A stretch of DNA of 24,238 nucleotides from Pirellulaceae bacterium. GTDB lineage: Bacteria; Planctomycetota; Planctomycetia; Pirellulales; Pirellulaceae. The DNA lies in NCBI GenBank assembly GCA_022448645.1, contig JAKVBZ010000022.1, positions 1-24,238 on the forward strand, given 5' to 3'. How positions within the stretch are numbered: position 1 is the stretch's first letter; the number at the start of each line of letters is the position of its first letter. The notes below the pieces were generated by a model. That model was not told where the DNA came from and made no database searches. It saw only the letters and a program-made list of their open reading frames with translations. Positions 8,524 to 17,900 of the stretch are shown piece by piece. The position numbers and the translations under genes are program-made.

Positions 8524-8880
8524 ATGATTCGATTAACCCTTACGATCTGTCGTCTAGTCTAGGTTGTGCCCGATGGATGGCGAGTCGGTGGTCAAAACCA
8601 TCCTCTTGTGACGGAACTTTATTGGTTCGGAAACGCCTTCTCATTGAATCTTTGATGAAATCCCAAAGCACATAAACCCGCCCGTGCACCCTATTTCACC
8701 CAAACCAACAGTCTCATCAAAGAGGAGGTGGCTGGATGCGGTGACTGTCTAACACAATCCGTTCGACACGAAAGATATTCCAGTAAAACGGTCGGAGTAG
8801 TGTATCATTGCACCAAAACACCATTCCAAGACTTTGCATTTGGAACTTCGATCTTTCAAGTATCTCGTCGACTAAGCTAC
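8524..8880. other. Stretch without a recognisable gene
   Basis: No reading frame here has a believable start, ribosome-binding site or protein character. A GTG-started frame from 8728 to 9198 has no ribosome-binding site and reads through the terminator hairpin. The only structure I see is a 9-bp inverted repeat, CTTTGATGA at 8650-8658 and TCATCAAAG at 8714-8722, enclosing 55 nt, with a GCAC/GTGC pair inside. Confidence 0.5.
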
Positions 8881-8922
8881 AAAAAGAAAAAGAGCTCTCT
8901 GGTTGCGGGAAAACCAAAGAGC
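8881..8922 (-). terminator. Intrinsic terminator reading leftwards
   Basis: Read on the minus strand, GCTCTTTGGTT (8922-8912), a 7-nt loop and AACCAGAGAGC (8904-8894) form an 11-position stem with one mismatch. A run of T broken by single other bases follows (complement of the A tract at 8881-8892). This is the classic shape of a rho-independent terminator. No minus-strand protein gene ends just to its right, so it probably ends a non-coding RNA (see 8881-9297). Confidence 0.7.
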
Positions 8923-9297
8923 CCTTTGTGGAATACGGCTCGCAAAATTTATATTCCGTTCGGCATCCCTTGGCGAATGAGTTTCCGAGCCGGAGTTGTC
9001 ACCTCATCGGCAAGTCTACATCGGACCGCTTACGGGTTGTTCACGGGAAAACCCACAAATTCTGCTAGCCAAGTGTGCCTGTCCCAGCCCGCGAAACCGG
9101 TTGCCGATCCCGATTCTTGGAATCGTCCGCTTTTTGTACCTTGCCGCGAAAAACTGGCTAACCCTGAAAAGGGACAAATCGTCATCTTACCTCGATGACA
9201 AGCAACTAAGATTCGCGGTAGGTTACGACCGGCAACCAGTACGCTGGGATCGACCCTGTTAAGCGGAAATCGTGCAGGGTCACTGGGTCATGCGTAT
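8881..9297 (-). ncRNA. Candidate structured non-coding RNA
   Basis: The region between a plausible minus-strand promoter (9304-9332) and a good minus-strand terminator (8881-8922) has no convincing protein gene but many stem-loops. Near the 5' end are GACCCTG/CAGGGTC (9275-9281 with 9252-9258). CGATTC-TTG-GAATCG is at 9111-9125. A long hairpin pairs 9003-9014 with 8969-8981 (one mismatch, one bulge) and encloses a small UCCG/CGGA stem at 8984-8994. GGAATAT/GTATTCC pairs 8951-8957 with 8930-8936. The expected transcript is about 415 nt. I looked for hallmarks of RNase P RNA, tmRNA, SRP RNA and common riboswitches and did not find them. It could be a planctomycete-specific RNA or a decayed repeat element. 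Confidence 0.4.
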
Positions 9298-9303
9298 AAG
9301 TTG

Positions 9304-9332
9304 ATTAGCCTTTGAAGCAGTCCTCGTGCCAA
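9304..9332 (-). promoter_or_regulatory. Possible promoter of the candidate ncRNA
   Basis: On the minus strand TTGGCA (9332-9327) and GCTAAT (9309-9304) are 17 nt apart, matching consensus at five and four of six positions. A start near 9297 would lead into the structured region that ends at the terminator at 8881-8922. Confidence 0.35.
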
Positions 9333-9391
9333 ACTTTAATTTTTTCTTCGACCCCCAAAAAACAGGTGCATTCCTCATTCAACACGGGCTT

Positions 9392-9410
9392 CGTTGTAAG
9401 ATTTACAACG
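9392..9410. promoter_or_regulatory. Operator-like perfect dyad before the FAD oxidoreductase gene
   Basis: CGTTGTAA (9392-9399), GAT, TTACAACG (9403-9410) is a perfect 8-bp inverted repeat with a 3-nt centre, ending 46 nt before the GTG at 9457. The size and spacing suit a dimeric repressor or activator. It overlaps TTTACA (9402-9407), a -35-like box, but the nearest -10-like TATAGA (9427-9432) is 19 nt away, longer than usual. No regulator gene lies beside it, so the binding protein is unknown. Confidence 0.4.
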
Positions 9411-9456
9411 CCTACCATGAACGAACTATAGAGTCTCTTAGAAACAAGGTCTTTTT

Positions 9457-10983
9457 GTGAGCGATCCAATGCCCCAATGGCCACAACTTGAACCGTACGA
9501 TCCGTACAATCAAACGCTCGAATCTCACGTCCACCCACCAGATTGGCAGAATCCCAAACCGTCTGGTCGGTATCACCTGGTGGTGATCGGAGGAGGTACT
9601 GCTGGATTGGTGACCGCTGCTGGCGCAGCTGGCCTAGGTGCCAAAGTCGCCCTGATCGAACGCGAACTATTAGGTGGCGACTGCTTGAACGTGGGATGTG
9701 TGCCCTCCAAGGCGATCATTCGCTCGGCCCGTACCGTCGCGTCTGTCAGGGCCGCACACGAATTCGGTGTCCATGTTTCGGGGGAAACTCACGTTGATTT
9801 TAGTGAAGTCATGATGCGGATGCGGCGTTTACGAGCCAAGATCAGTCCTTACGATTCGGCAAGACGATTTCGCGATCTGGGGGTGGATGTTTTTTTGGGC
9901 CCCGCCTCCTTTCGGGATACGGAAACGGTAGAAGTTGCGGGGGAAACATTACGGTTCAAGCGCGCCGTCATCGCAACAGGAGGCAGACCCCACTCGCCGC
10001 CGATCGAGGGCTTAAAGGACGTCTCGTTTCTCACCAACGAAACGATTTTTTCCCTGACTGCCTTGCCGGCCCGTTTGGCCGTGATTGGAGCCGGCCCAGT
10101 CGGCTGTGAGCTTGCACAATGTTTTGCCCGATTCGGCTCGGACGTATGGTTAGTGGGTTCGCAACGAGGCATTTTACCCAAGGAAGACCGTGACGCAGCC
10201 GACATCGTGCGAGATCAACTGATCGCCGATGGGATCCATCTTCTCTATGGAGCACGCCAGTTAAAACTGCAACAGGAAGGACAGCAAATTCGATTCCGTC
10301 TCGACGCTGAACAGACGTCGCGCAACGAAATGGTTGATCAATTACTTATTGCGGCGGGACGAACTGCCAATGTCGAAGGGCTCAATCTGGAAGCAGTCGA
10401 CGTCGATTACGATACGACAGGCGTCCACGTCAATGACAAATTACAGACGACCAATTCCCGTATTTATGCGGCAGGCGATGTATGTTCTTCTTACAAATTT
10501 ACTCACGCTGCAGATTTCATGGCGAGGACTGTCATCCGTAACGCCCTCTTCATGGGACGTGCTAAAATGAGCAATCTAACAATCCCGTGGTGTACTTACA
10601 CTTCCCCAGAACTTGCTCATGTCGGCATGCAACCTGCCGAAGCAGCAGAACAGGGCATCCAGGTCGACACGTTCACCCAACCGTTTGATCATGTGGATCG
10701 TGCCATGTTGGAAGGTGAAGATGCAGGATTCGTGCGCATCCACACCCGAAAAAGATCCGGCCGAATCATCGGTGCCACTGTCGTAGCCCCCAACGCAGGA
10801 GATCTAATTTCAGAGATCACTTTGGCTATGAATCACGGCATTGGCCTCTCGAAAATCGCCAATACGATTCACCCCTATCCGACTCAGGCCGAGGCCATTC
10901 GCAAGGTCGGAGACATGTACCATCGCACCAAGCTAACACCGCTGGTCAAATCGCTGTTTCGCTGGTGGTTGGGTAACGCGTGA
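9457..10983 (+). CDS. FAD-dependent disulfide oxidoreductase, mercuric reductase-like family
   Basis: This 508-residue protein belongs to the class I pyridine nucleotide-disulfide oxidoreductases. After an unusual N-terminal extension of about 38 residues comes the FAD-binding VVIGGGTAGLVTAAGAAGLG (42-61). The redox pair C76/C81 is in GGDCLNVGCVPSK, the NAD(P)-binding VIGAGPVGCELA is near 207, a second FAD contact (IYAAGDVC) is near 338, and the C-terminal dimerisation domain has HPYPTQAEA with its catalytic His near 472. It would transfer electrons from NAD(P)H through FAD to a disulfide or similar acceptor in the cytoplasm. Databases often label such proteins mercuric reductase, but the N-terminal heavy-metal domain and the C-terminal Cys pair that bind mercury are absent. 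The lack of dehydrogenase-complex genes nearby argues against a dedicated lipoamide dehydrogenase. The GTG start is preferred because AAGG at 9446-9449 lies 7 nt before it; ATG at 9469 is the alternative. Confidence 0.9.
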   Translation: MSDPMPQWPQLEPYDPYNQTLESHVHPPDWQNPKPSGRYHLVVIGGGTAGLVTAAGAAGLGAKVALIERELLGGDCLNVGCVPSKAIIRSARTVASVRAAHEFGVHVSGETHVDFSEVMMRMRRLRAKISPYDSARRFRDLGVDVFLGPASFRDTETVEVAGETLRFKRAVIATGGRPHSPPIEGLKDVSFLTNETIFSLTALPARLAVIGAGPVGCELAQCFARFGSDVWLVGSQRGILPKEDRDAADIVRDQLIADGIHLLYGARQLKLQQEGQQIRFRLDAEQTSRNEMVDQLLIAAGRTANVEGLNLEAVDVDYDTTGVHVNDKLQTTNSRIYAAGDVCSSYKFTHAADFMARTVIRNALFMGRAKMSNLTIPWCTYTSPELAHVGMQPAEAAEQGIQVDTFTQPFDHVDRAMLEGEDAGFVRIHTRKRSGRIIGATVVAPNAGDLISEITLAMNHGIGLSKIANTIHPYPTQAEAIRKVGDMYHRTKLTPLVKSLFRWWLGNA

Positions 10984-11010
10984 GTTACCGCGGACACCTC
11001 GAGACGTTGC

Positions 11011-11949
11011 CTAACAACCTACACTCACCAGCTTGCGACGTAGGAAACACGGTGCGGCCAAGAACACCATTCCGATCAACCCGAACGCACTCGGCTCCGG
11101 CACCTGGTGCCCACTGTAACCCGCCGCAGAAAAGTTACTAGACAAAAAATTAAAATCGGTGATGTCAACGTCGCTGTCGCCATCAAAGTTTCCAACGTTC
11201 CAAGTATTGGCTATTCCGTTGGAACCAATCGGGTCAAAATTCGCCGACAGCAGGTTAAAGTCGGTAATATCAACCCCCCTTCCTGCGGGGAAAACATTGC
11301 CAATGCCGTCCACGTCGCCTCGTCGATAAGCCGAGTTGTAGCCATTTTCGCTACCAGATTCTTGCAACCAACGATCAATATCAATGTTATCGACGACGAG
11401 ATCATCGTTCAAATCAAAAACGTCACCATGAGAAGTCGGCACACCCGCCACTAGATCACCCGTGGCATACATCAAGTTCAGATCCGCGACGTCACATCGC
11501 CGGTCGTTGTTGAAGTCGCACAACGAGCTGACGATCACAACGTTCGCGGTAAACCTATCCCATCCATCTGCTGAATAGGAAATCCCCGGATCAACTCCTA
11601 GGTTGAAGTTGTAGAGACTTGACAAATCGAACACACCGTCAACCACAGTGTGCGAGAGAAAAGAGACTTCGACGTATTCCTCTGCAGTGCTACTCGACAT
11701 GAGGGCGAGCACAATCCCCAACGGTCCGCTGCCACTCAAAAGGTGCTGCATGGGTGACGTGAGAGTCCCTTGCAGAACTCCCAAACACGTCGGATCATTG
11801 CCGCAAGGAGCTTGATTGGCGTACAGCGTCAGTGTCTCATCCACTGCATTGAGTTCCAGGATCGCGTCACCAGGTCCGGGAGAAATCTGTGCGCACAGCG
11901 ACCCTTGCAGAAGTAACAGCGTGTAGCAAACAATCACCCATCGCATCAT
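11011..11949 (-). CDS. PEP-CTERM protein with dockerin-like repeats
   Basis: The 312-residue product has a signal peptide (about 1-20, LLLLQGSLCA). A body domain of about 120 residues that I do not recognise follows, with a likely disulfide between two Cys of CGNDPTCLG. Next come dockerin-like calcium loops: CDFNNDRRCDVADLNLM, FDLNDDLVVDNIDI, a degenerate loop, and NFDGDSDVDITDFNFL. The C-terminal sorting signal starts VPEPSAFGL at 283, with a hydrophobic helix and basic FLRRK end. Proteins of this class are processed by an exosortase and displayed on or outside the cell. The gene starts 2 nt after the stop of the 2833-residue protein gene, with AAAGG just before its double ATG, so it is probably translationally coupled to it. 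Its last calcium loop is closely related to one in that protein. Cargo or ligand unknown. Confidence 0.88.
   Translation of the reverse strand: MMRWVIVCYTLLLLQGSLCAQISPGPGDAILELNAVDETLTLYANQAPCGNDPTCLGVLQGTLTSPMQHLLSGSGPLGIVLALMSSSTAEEYVEVSFLSHTVVDGVFDLSSLYNFNLGVDPGISYSADGWDRFTANVVIVSSLCDFNNDRRCDVADLNLMYATGDLVAGVPTSHGDVFDLNDDLVVDNIDIDRWLQESGSENGYNSAYRRGDVDGIGNVFPAGRGVDITDFNLLSANFDPIGSNGIANTWNVGNFDGDSDVDITDFNFLSSNFSAAGYSGHQVPEPSAFGLIGMVFLAAPCFLRRKLVSVGC
11153..11193 (-). repeat. Dockerin-module DNA repeat, copy in the PEP-CTERM gene
   Basis: This 41-nt segment and the segment at 12304-12344 agree at 34 of 41 positions by my count. They encode GNFDGDSDVDITDF and GNFDGDTDIDITDF at equivalent places near the C-termini of the two neighbouring genes. 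This points to duplication or gene conversion of a calcium-binding module. Confidence 0.6.
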
Positions 11950-11951
11950 TG

Positions 11952-14900
11952 TTACCTTTGGTTACCAGGCTCATCTGGCGAGTCCAACTCGACTCGGCTT
12001 TTGCGACGACTAGCTCTAACTGTCATCCAAGATTCGTTCGCAGCAGTCGCTTGGTTTTCTGGCCTTACGGCAAAATCACCAGCTGTCTGTGCCACATCGT
12101 TCCTTTCCGTTTCGGAAATCATCCACTGTCGTCGATTACTCATGGAGTCCGTTTCGGCGTCCTGAGCGAAAGCTACGGGCAACATCCGGGGAGATCCCAT
12201 ATCGGATATTAACCCAGCCCCTGACCGGGGCTCGTTCTCAGTGACCGCTGACATGACTCCCAACACATATCCCAGGGGAGAAAAATTTCGGACGACATGC
12301 GAGAAATCGGTAATGTCGATATCGGTGTCGCCGTCGAAGTTTCCATTCTGCCAACGCAATTGCTCGCCGCCACCTAACGGATTGAACTGAACGACCAGTT
12401 TGTTGAAATCCAAAATATCTACGTCGCCGTCCAGATCTACATCGCCGAATTCTTTTTTCATGACATTCTGCACCAGTTCGACCACGTCATCCCGATCCGC
12501 GTCCATATCTCCATCCAGATCAAACAATGGATCCGTGGAACCCAAATTGGCGTAAACCAAATCAATATCTGTAGCATCCAATGCTAGGTTCTGACTGATG
12601 TCGCCTGACATCACGGGGATCGTCGATCCTGGTGTCGGCGCCGCACCGTACCAACTATTGTAATTGCCACCCCAAAATTGGGTGCTGACGCGGTGTAACG
12701 AAGAACCTCCGCCGGCCGGTAACGTAGGCCATGGGGATTCGTCGTCAAAGAAAACCTGGTCCTCGGTCACAAGTTCGCCGGTCAACAACGAACCTGCTCG
12801 ACGCAACTCCAGTGGCTCGCCATGGTCGTCCATCAACCCGGAATATCCGCCTACAAAATGTGCGGAGGAAGAACTCACATCCACGCCAACGACGGATTCA
12901 AAATCGGCCAGTGAGTCCAAGTCCGAGTAAGGATCAAATGGCAACACAACGAGCACCTGTCCCGGTCCCAGCATGGTTCCAGCAGGAATGACAGCGTCCA
13001 GGCCTTCAATCTCCCAACCAGAAAGATCGATCGTCCCCAGATCTGGATTGAAGATTTCAACGAACTCCATCAGATCTTCATCGATTCCATTTCCAGGATC
13101 TGCTGGATGGTAGTGAACTTCGGTCACGACCAAAGGTCCCACACGTGGTCCACTGTTAAGTGCAAATGGTGTCTGACTGGCTAGGGGTGACGGTTCTCCC
13201 GTACCGTTCGGCCATCGTCCGACGGACTCACCCTGTGGCGACGCCGTGAACGAGAAATGGTCAACAAAGCGTAACGGCTGGCCACTACCATCTGCTTCGA
13301 TCAACCACAGGTCGACAGGCATCCCATTCGAGAAAGAGAAGCCTAGAAAACTTTCGTCGAGGACCATGTATTGATTTGCGGAGATAAGGCTGGGCCCAAT
13401 TTGAAACTTGAAATAATTGGCCTGATCGTCGCTCAGGTACCATTGCGTCGTCATGACAGAACTGCCGGTAGGATTGTACAGTTCGACGAAGTCAATATTT
13501 CCTGACTCACTATCGGTAAGGACCTCATTGATAACGACGCTCGCCATGGATCCCACACCGGTCACTCCTGGCGAACCGTGAAACTCCACACTAGCACGCC
13601 AGTTGGACGGGTCGTCCACGTTTCCATTCACATCGATGATCTCGAGAGAACTACCGTGGCCATCAGCGCGTATCGGCCAGGCAGCTTGATCATCATAGGA
13701 AAACTGCTGAACGGTTCTTCCCAACGAGTCAACCAGGCGTACCGTTTCGCCCCCATTCGAAAAACTGAATCGTTGAGTCCCCGTTCCATACTCTCCTGCA
13801 ACGTTCAAACCGGTACCGTACAATGACTCAAACGCCATCTGATCCTGGACCACGAGGATCACTTCACCTGGTGCCAGCATCGAACTCGGGAATTCAAATT
13901 CAACTCCCTCTGCCATACGGACACCGCTCAAATCCAAAGCTACCGCCCCCACGTTCTGCAATTCGAAGAATTCCAAAGAACCAACGTTGAACGGGTGGTA
14001 CATCAATTCGGTAATTCGCAACCCATTCAACAGATCGAGAGCTTCTTGAGTTGAAGTATCCGACACCACCGATTCTGCGGTCATGATCAGGCCAAACACC
14101 GCATCCGAAGTCATGGTGTCATTTTGGTGCAGTTCCACCGCAATGACATTGTCTCCGGTGTTCAAAAATGCCGAAGGCACGGTGACCGGTCCCTCGTAGT
14201 TGGCGATCGTGATGGTCCGGTTCGCACCCGTCAGATAGTTCACGGTTCCTCCTGGGAGTCCCAGGCGCGTGACTTCCATTCCATTGACGTAAATCACCGC
14301 TCCATCATCCACAAGTGGTAATATTTCGACATGGGTTGTCGCTGGATCGGTCGTCAAGTTGAAATGGCGACGATAATAGCTGGAAATGATCCCCAACGAG
14401 ATCGGTGTCTGGATCGGAGCTGGCAAGGTATCGGGATCCGTGCCAAGAACTCCCGGGCCAGTCGGCCAAGAAGCATCGTTAAACGTGGGTTGTCGCCAAG
14501 CGGTCCCCAAATCGGTACCGGAATCGTCGTAAGACCAGACGTCGTCAACCTGAATCAAGATTTGCACGGACGTTGTTGTTGGGTTTTCATTAGCGGCTCC
14601 TGGAGTCGGCAATTGCAAGTCAACAATCGTGGAACTTCCATTCGGACTGCGTCCCTGTGATCGATCCGCCACTTGACCTACAAAGATCACGCTATCAACT
14701 ACGTTCCCACCCGGATCCAACAAAGCGACCATTTCCTGGTTCGAGGACAATCGAAAACTCAAATGATCATGGCCAGCTGCTGCGTCGCCGTCAGCAATAA
14801 AATCTCGATAACCATTGGCTGCCAGAAAACTCAAAGGTGGAATCGGATGCATCGTCGGCCATCCAACCGGTTCGTCGGAAAAGAAAAGTCCTCCTAAAGG

Positions 14901-17900
14901 AATCGGTAACGACGTCGGGTTGTAGATTTCGAGAAAATCGTCTCTTAGTAATTCGTCACCTCGGGCTAACCATTCATTCAGCCGGACAGCACTCCAATCC
15001 GAAGTGGGTTGTACGACGTTTGCAGATCCGAATGTGGGAACAGTAAGTGTCCAGGGATTGTCACCGCTTTCTTGACGACCAATCGACAGATTCGGCACTT
15101 GCAATCCAAAATCGACCGAGTCCAACAGGTTTCCTCCGGAGCCCACACTGTCAAACAAGTAGACGCCGTCGCCTTGATCATTCAACGAGAATCCCAGATG
15201 AATTCCGGGAGTGCCATCGGGAGCATTCGCGTACAACGTCAAATAATCACCTGGCTGCACAATGGTACCCGGCGCAAACTGAAATCTATCCGGCACGGTG
15301 GGATTGTCCGAAATTCGCATCCCGCCTAAATCAATCGCATTGGCGCCCAAGTTTACTAACTCAATCAAATCCGGCTGTGTTCCTTGATGATCAACGACGC
15401 CATCATTGTCCGCCAGTACTTCGTTAATCAGCACCTGAGGGCTGAACGTCTCAACCGTCCACGTTTTGGAAACGGTCGGTGAAGCCTGCCAAACTCCGGC
15501 AAAATCTTGTCCCTCGGCTTCAACCGTATACATTCCATCAGTCAATCCGTTAAGCGTGACGTCGACGGAACGTACCGTGCTACCTGATGGATTAAACCCT
15601 GAGCCGATTGGAATCACGGAACTCCAACTGCCGCCATTCACGCGATAGCGGAAGGCGAAGATTCCGGGACCGCCAAACGTCAACGTTGCAGCGGTTTGTC
15701 CGGTCACCGTAGGAGGCTCGCCAGCAATCCACACACCGGCAGGAACGAACGCGCCAAAGTCTTGTCCAAACGGCCCTTGCCCTTTGGCCCCGGAATGGGT
15801 GTCGAGCTGTAAATCGCCCAACATCGCGTCGACAAAATGCACATCGCCTTGGACATTACCCGCTCCCAATTCCCAAATCATATGGGGTCGGTCCCCAAGG
15901 GACACGTCGGCGATATTCATGTCGACATAATTCGATTGTAGCTCTAGCGTGGAGGTAGTCCCGGCAGGCAAATCCACATTGCCAAAGACTCGTGGTACAT
16001 CGGAAAAAATATTTCCGGACGCATAAGCCCCTAAGCCGGGAACCGCACCCGGCTCTGGCACAAACAAATTGATGGCAGAACCGATATTCGGGTCTCCAAA
16101 CACATCCACAAAATCGTCGTGGACGCCATGGACCGTATTGTTTTCAAAGATCGTTGCTGCCGACTGTTTGAGGTTAATCGCATGATCGACCTCCCAAAAA
16201 ACATTCCGAGACACGACGACTGTCGTATTGGCCCCCGCATCACCAGTAGAAATCGCGTTCGCATACCCGGTGTCCGAAGTTTGGTCGTCCTTAAATACAC
16301 TTGCAAACAGGTTTCCAGCGACATAGACGTCGCCGCCCAGGTCTAACAGTTCATCACCGGCACCCGTGAACACGTTGTCGAGCACCTGCAGGATTGGATT
16401 AGGCAGACGGTTACTGTCTGAATCGATTATGTCGTTGTGTCCACGGTTGGTGCCGAAGAAATTGTTCTGAATAATGGCACGCCCGCCTGCTGGAATCGAA
16501 CCGACACCTTTGACTTGTTCGGCCGTATTGTCCAACCCTAAAGCCGCAGGAGACTCTCCATCGGCGAACATATCGGGAAACACAGAATTTTTTAACGTGT
16601 AACTCGCGTCCTCGGTATAAAACATGGGACGATGTGTCCCGCGCCAGGTAACGTTGTCGACAATGGCCTCGCTGCGTATCACCCCAATCGAGCCTTGGCT
16701 GCCCTGAGCATAGTCAAAATCCGCAAAGGAAATAATATTTTCTGCAGACATGCTATCGATGAACTGCACGCCATCCCAGCGCGGTGGCCCATCGGGCAAA
16801 CCAGGTTGGCCACCAGGTTGATTGGGCACCTCAGGAGCATTTGGTACGCTCGTAAACCGAATACGATCGAAAGCGGTACCCTGCGCATCCAGAATCCCCG
16901 ACACTTGCAGACGGGTGTCCTGATCAAAGTAAACCGAGGTTCCTGGCTGAATGACTAGCTTTTGTCCTACAGGAACGGTTGCGTTAGCCGTCACGTGATA
17001 GGGGCCATCGGCGGTGGTCCAGGTCACCGTTCCAGACGGGTCACTAATGGTTCCTGAGACCGTTTGTTCGGATCCGCTATCCCGCCAGATGTCGATGAAA
17101 CCACTGTCCACCACTTGGCCAGTACCACCAGGTCCGTCGAACGCCTGAACAACAATCCGATCTACACCTGGATTGACCGGGAACCCCGAGCCGCTAGAAG
17201 CTACCTCCGCGGTCAATTCCAAGTTCATACTAATATCGCTGCTGGCTAGCGCCGCTTGATGGACTTCGACCGCCACAACGTTGGTGCCGGCAACCAGCAG
17301 CGTTGGATCAATGTTGTAGCTGAAAAACGTTTGTTCCGTTGGCGGCCCAATCTGGTCGGGCGCAGCCAGCGTCAAATGGCCGGCTCCAACTGGCAAATTC
17401 ACACGCACAACTTCGCTGCCGTTCAAATAGACTGCTGCGCCATCGTCCCGTAGCAAGCGGAGCGTCCCGGAATCGTATTGGCTGGGGTTCGCGACGTTGA
17501 ACGTATGACGAAAATACGTCGTGATGTACTTATTCGTGGATGAGGGACCAAAACTGACGACGGTCGCTTCGTCATTGTCTCCATATCCCAGTTCGGCCGG
17601 TCCATTTCTCCAATTGGCATCGATGACGAAATCCGTTTCCTTCCACGCGGTTCCTTGATCTGTTCCATTGTCCAAATAGTCCCAATTTGCACCCTCGCTA
17701 ATCAAGGTATCAACCTGTCCGGCAATCATACTTCCTAAAGACCATTCGCCTGTGTTCGCATCGAAGTTGGCCAGCTGCCCATCTACCAAGACAGATTGCG
17801 TGGCAATAGGGTCGGACGTTCCATGAACTTCGCCGAATCCCAAGGTGGTTCGAGGAAACTCACCCACGACTGGCAAATGGCTGGCGATCGTAAACGAGGT

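Noticed and set aside
8728..9198. 156-residue plus-strand frame
   Set aside because: GTG start without ribosome-binding site, odd composition, and it reads through a clear minus-strand terminator hairpin.
8881..9297. RNase P RNA, tmRNA, SRP RNA or a tRNA gene
   Set aside because: I looked on both strands for the conserved cores (GAGGAAAGTCC, the tmRNA tRNA-like ends and tag, the SRP apical loop, T-arm GTTCRANNC in a cloverleaf) and found none.
9305..9538. 77-residue minus-strand frame overlapping the oxidoreductase start
   Set aside because: It overlaps a well-supported gene and has no ribosome-binding site or family resemblance.
9457..10983. True mercuric reductase (merA)
   Set aside because: No heavy-metal-associated domain, no C-terminal Cys pair and no mer genes nearby.
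10972..10989. GGTAAC/GTTACC hairpin over the oxidoreductase stop as a terminator
   Set aside because: The stem is only 6 bp and no T tract follows in either direction.
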